DNA of 64,000 nt. Source: Aplysia californica. Its lineage: Eukaryota > Mollusca > Gastropoda > Aplysiida > Aplysiidae. The stretch is taken from positions 201,447 through 265,446 of the forward strand of contig NW_004797395.1 in the NCBI RefSeq assembly GCF_000002075.1, read 5' to 3'. The number at the start of each line of letters is the position of its first letter. Positions within the stretch are counted from its first letter, which is position 1. Under the pieces are notes generated by a model. It was not told the origin of the DNA, did no database searches, and worked only from the letters and a program-made list of their open reading frames with translations. Both the position numbers and the translations under genes were made by a program. Below, in pieces: positions 62,947-64,000 of the stretch.

Positions 62947-64000
62947 CTGCAAAACATCAATTTCATGAAAACTTTAAACACTGCAATTACATGTATTATA
63001 TATTAACTTATCTAACATAATTTTTGTTTATATGAATGTCTCCTTCTGCCACAATACATATCTATGACAGCTCATCTACAAATCCAAACTGTAGAGAACA
63101 AGGAATTCTAGCTCAGCATGATTTAAGAATAAACAAAGAACATTTAAACATTCTGTTCAGCCCCAATGTACATGCAATAAAGGAAGAGCGAAGAGATTTT
63201 AAAAAAAAATGTTCCATGAGTATACAACTATGAGCACTGAATTCAGTTCTGTACTGTTATCTGCTACAAAAAATTTAATAAAATTTTAATGTAATTAATC
63301 TAAAAAAGCACTACAAAAAGTTATCAACGGTGATGCTGAAAAGCAATTAGGAAGAAAATCATTTACTACAAGCCCGCCCACTGCTTGAGGCATTTAGAAG
63401 GAAATATGGGTGCAACCCTTGGCAGGGAGACCCAAAGCTCTACCGGAGCCTGGAGGATCTGTGGCCAACAGCAACCTTTGCACTATAGATAGGGATGTCT
63501 ATTTATACAGATGAATAAGAAGAAGAAAAAGAAGAGGTGTTTAAGGTAGTGAGTGAAAATAATATTAACAAATCTATGCTTTGCATTCAATTATGACAAA
63601 CGATAGAATGCTGGTCAATCTCTTGTTTACGAACAAACCCCAAAGTAACAAACCCAATCTAGGTGAAACTGTTAAGACAGTAATATAATAAAAGATCCAA
63701 GATAGGGTAGCTTTCTAGCTAAGAGCATTCACTAGTCTCTTATTTGTTTTGGTGAGACTGAAAAGAGGTGGCCACTGAACTAAGACACACACAATGTTCA
63801 GCAGACAGAAAATAATAGTCCTCTAACAAGATGAAATTCTTGTTATAGAGTGCACACACACACATATACATATATATATATAATATACATATATATATGA
63901 GCCATTGCCAAAACGTGGGGAAAAACACACACATCTCACATTAGTGTGCATAAAATGTGATGCATTAGTATTTATTCCTCCAAAACGTATACACACGTCA
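62947..64000 (-). other. PARD6 upstream intron (partial)
   Basis: Intronic sequence reaching the window edge with no further Par-6 exon. A segment at about 63370-63535 ends in a run of AAG repeats and may be the 3' end of an unidentified retroposon. A CA/TA microsatellite lies at 63850-63900. Confidence 0.7.

Overview
This window is eukaryotic nuclear DNA from an animal, most likely a mollusc or other lophotrochozoan (inferred from intron-rich conserved metazoan genes, abundant tRNA-derived SINEs and many short DNA transposons; the species cannot be named from the sequence). It has short coding exons with canonical GT-AG introns, long AT-rich introns, many simple repeats and C/G homopolymers, and one assembly gap of 979 N (49705-50683).

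Two host genes can be supported, both on the minus strand. (1) NSUN2, the tRNA/mRNA cytosine-5 RNA methyltransferase, is spread over 20 coding exons from 35250 down to 7300. Every exon junction keeps the reading frame, giving 759 residues and covering the whole catalytic domain and the C-terminus. Only the short first coding exon was not found. (2) PARD6 (Par-6 polarity protein) is represented by its last two coding exons (62946-62821 and 60942-60496), which hold the C-terminal half of the PDZ domain and the tail; the upstream exons lie beyond the right edge. The two genes lie tandemly on one strand and nothing suggests they act together.

Layout: 1-7300 is repeat-rich downstream flank of NSUN2 (piggyBac-type TTAA elements, a pogo-like TA element, two related dispersed repeats). 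7300-35250 is the NSUN2 body, whose introns carry a 2.3-kb LINE with reverse transcriptase and RNase H, three TTAA elements, a pogo-like element, SINEs and dispersed repeats. 35251-49704 is a transposon graveyard upstream of the second NSUN2 exon. It holds two pogo-like elements, a pair of elements with long inverted termini and perfect 9-bp target duplications, a large nested inverted repeat, a perfectly periodic 33-bp hairpin array, a long polypurine tract and a Tc1-like fossil. 50684-60495 is mostly unique AT-rich DNA with a few SINEs, probably containing the PARD6 3' UTR. 60496-64000 is the 3' part of PARD6 with a 300-bp foldback element in an intron.

The most interesting material is in the mobile elements: the 9-bp-TSD family (39559-41843 and 43655-44350), the 33-bp hairpin/TTAA array (43001-43132), at least four distinct TTAA-flanked element families, and a modular repeat in which one 45-bp head is joined to two unrelated bodies.
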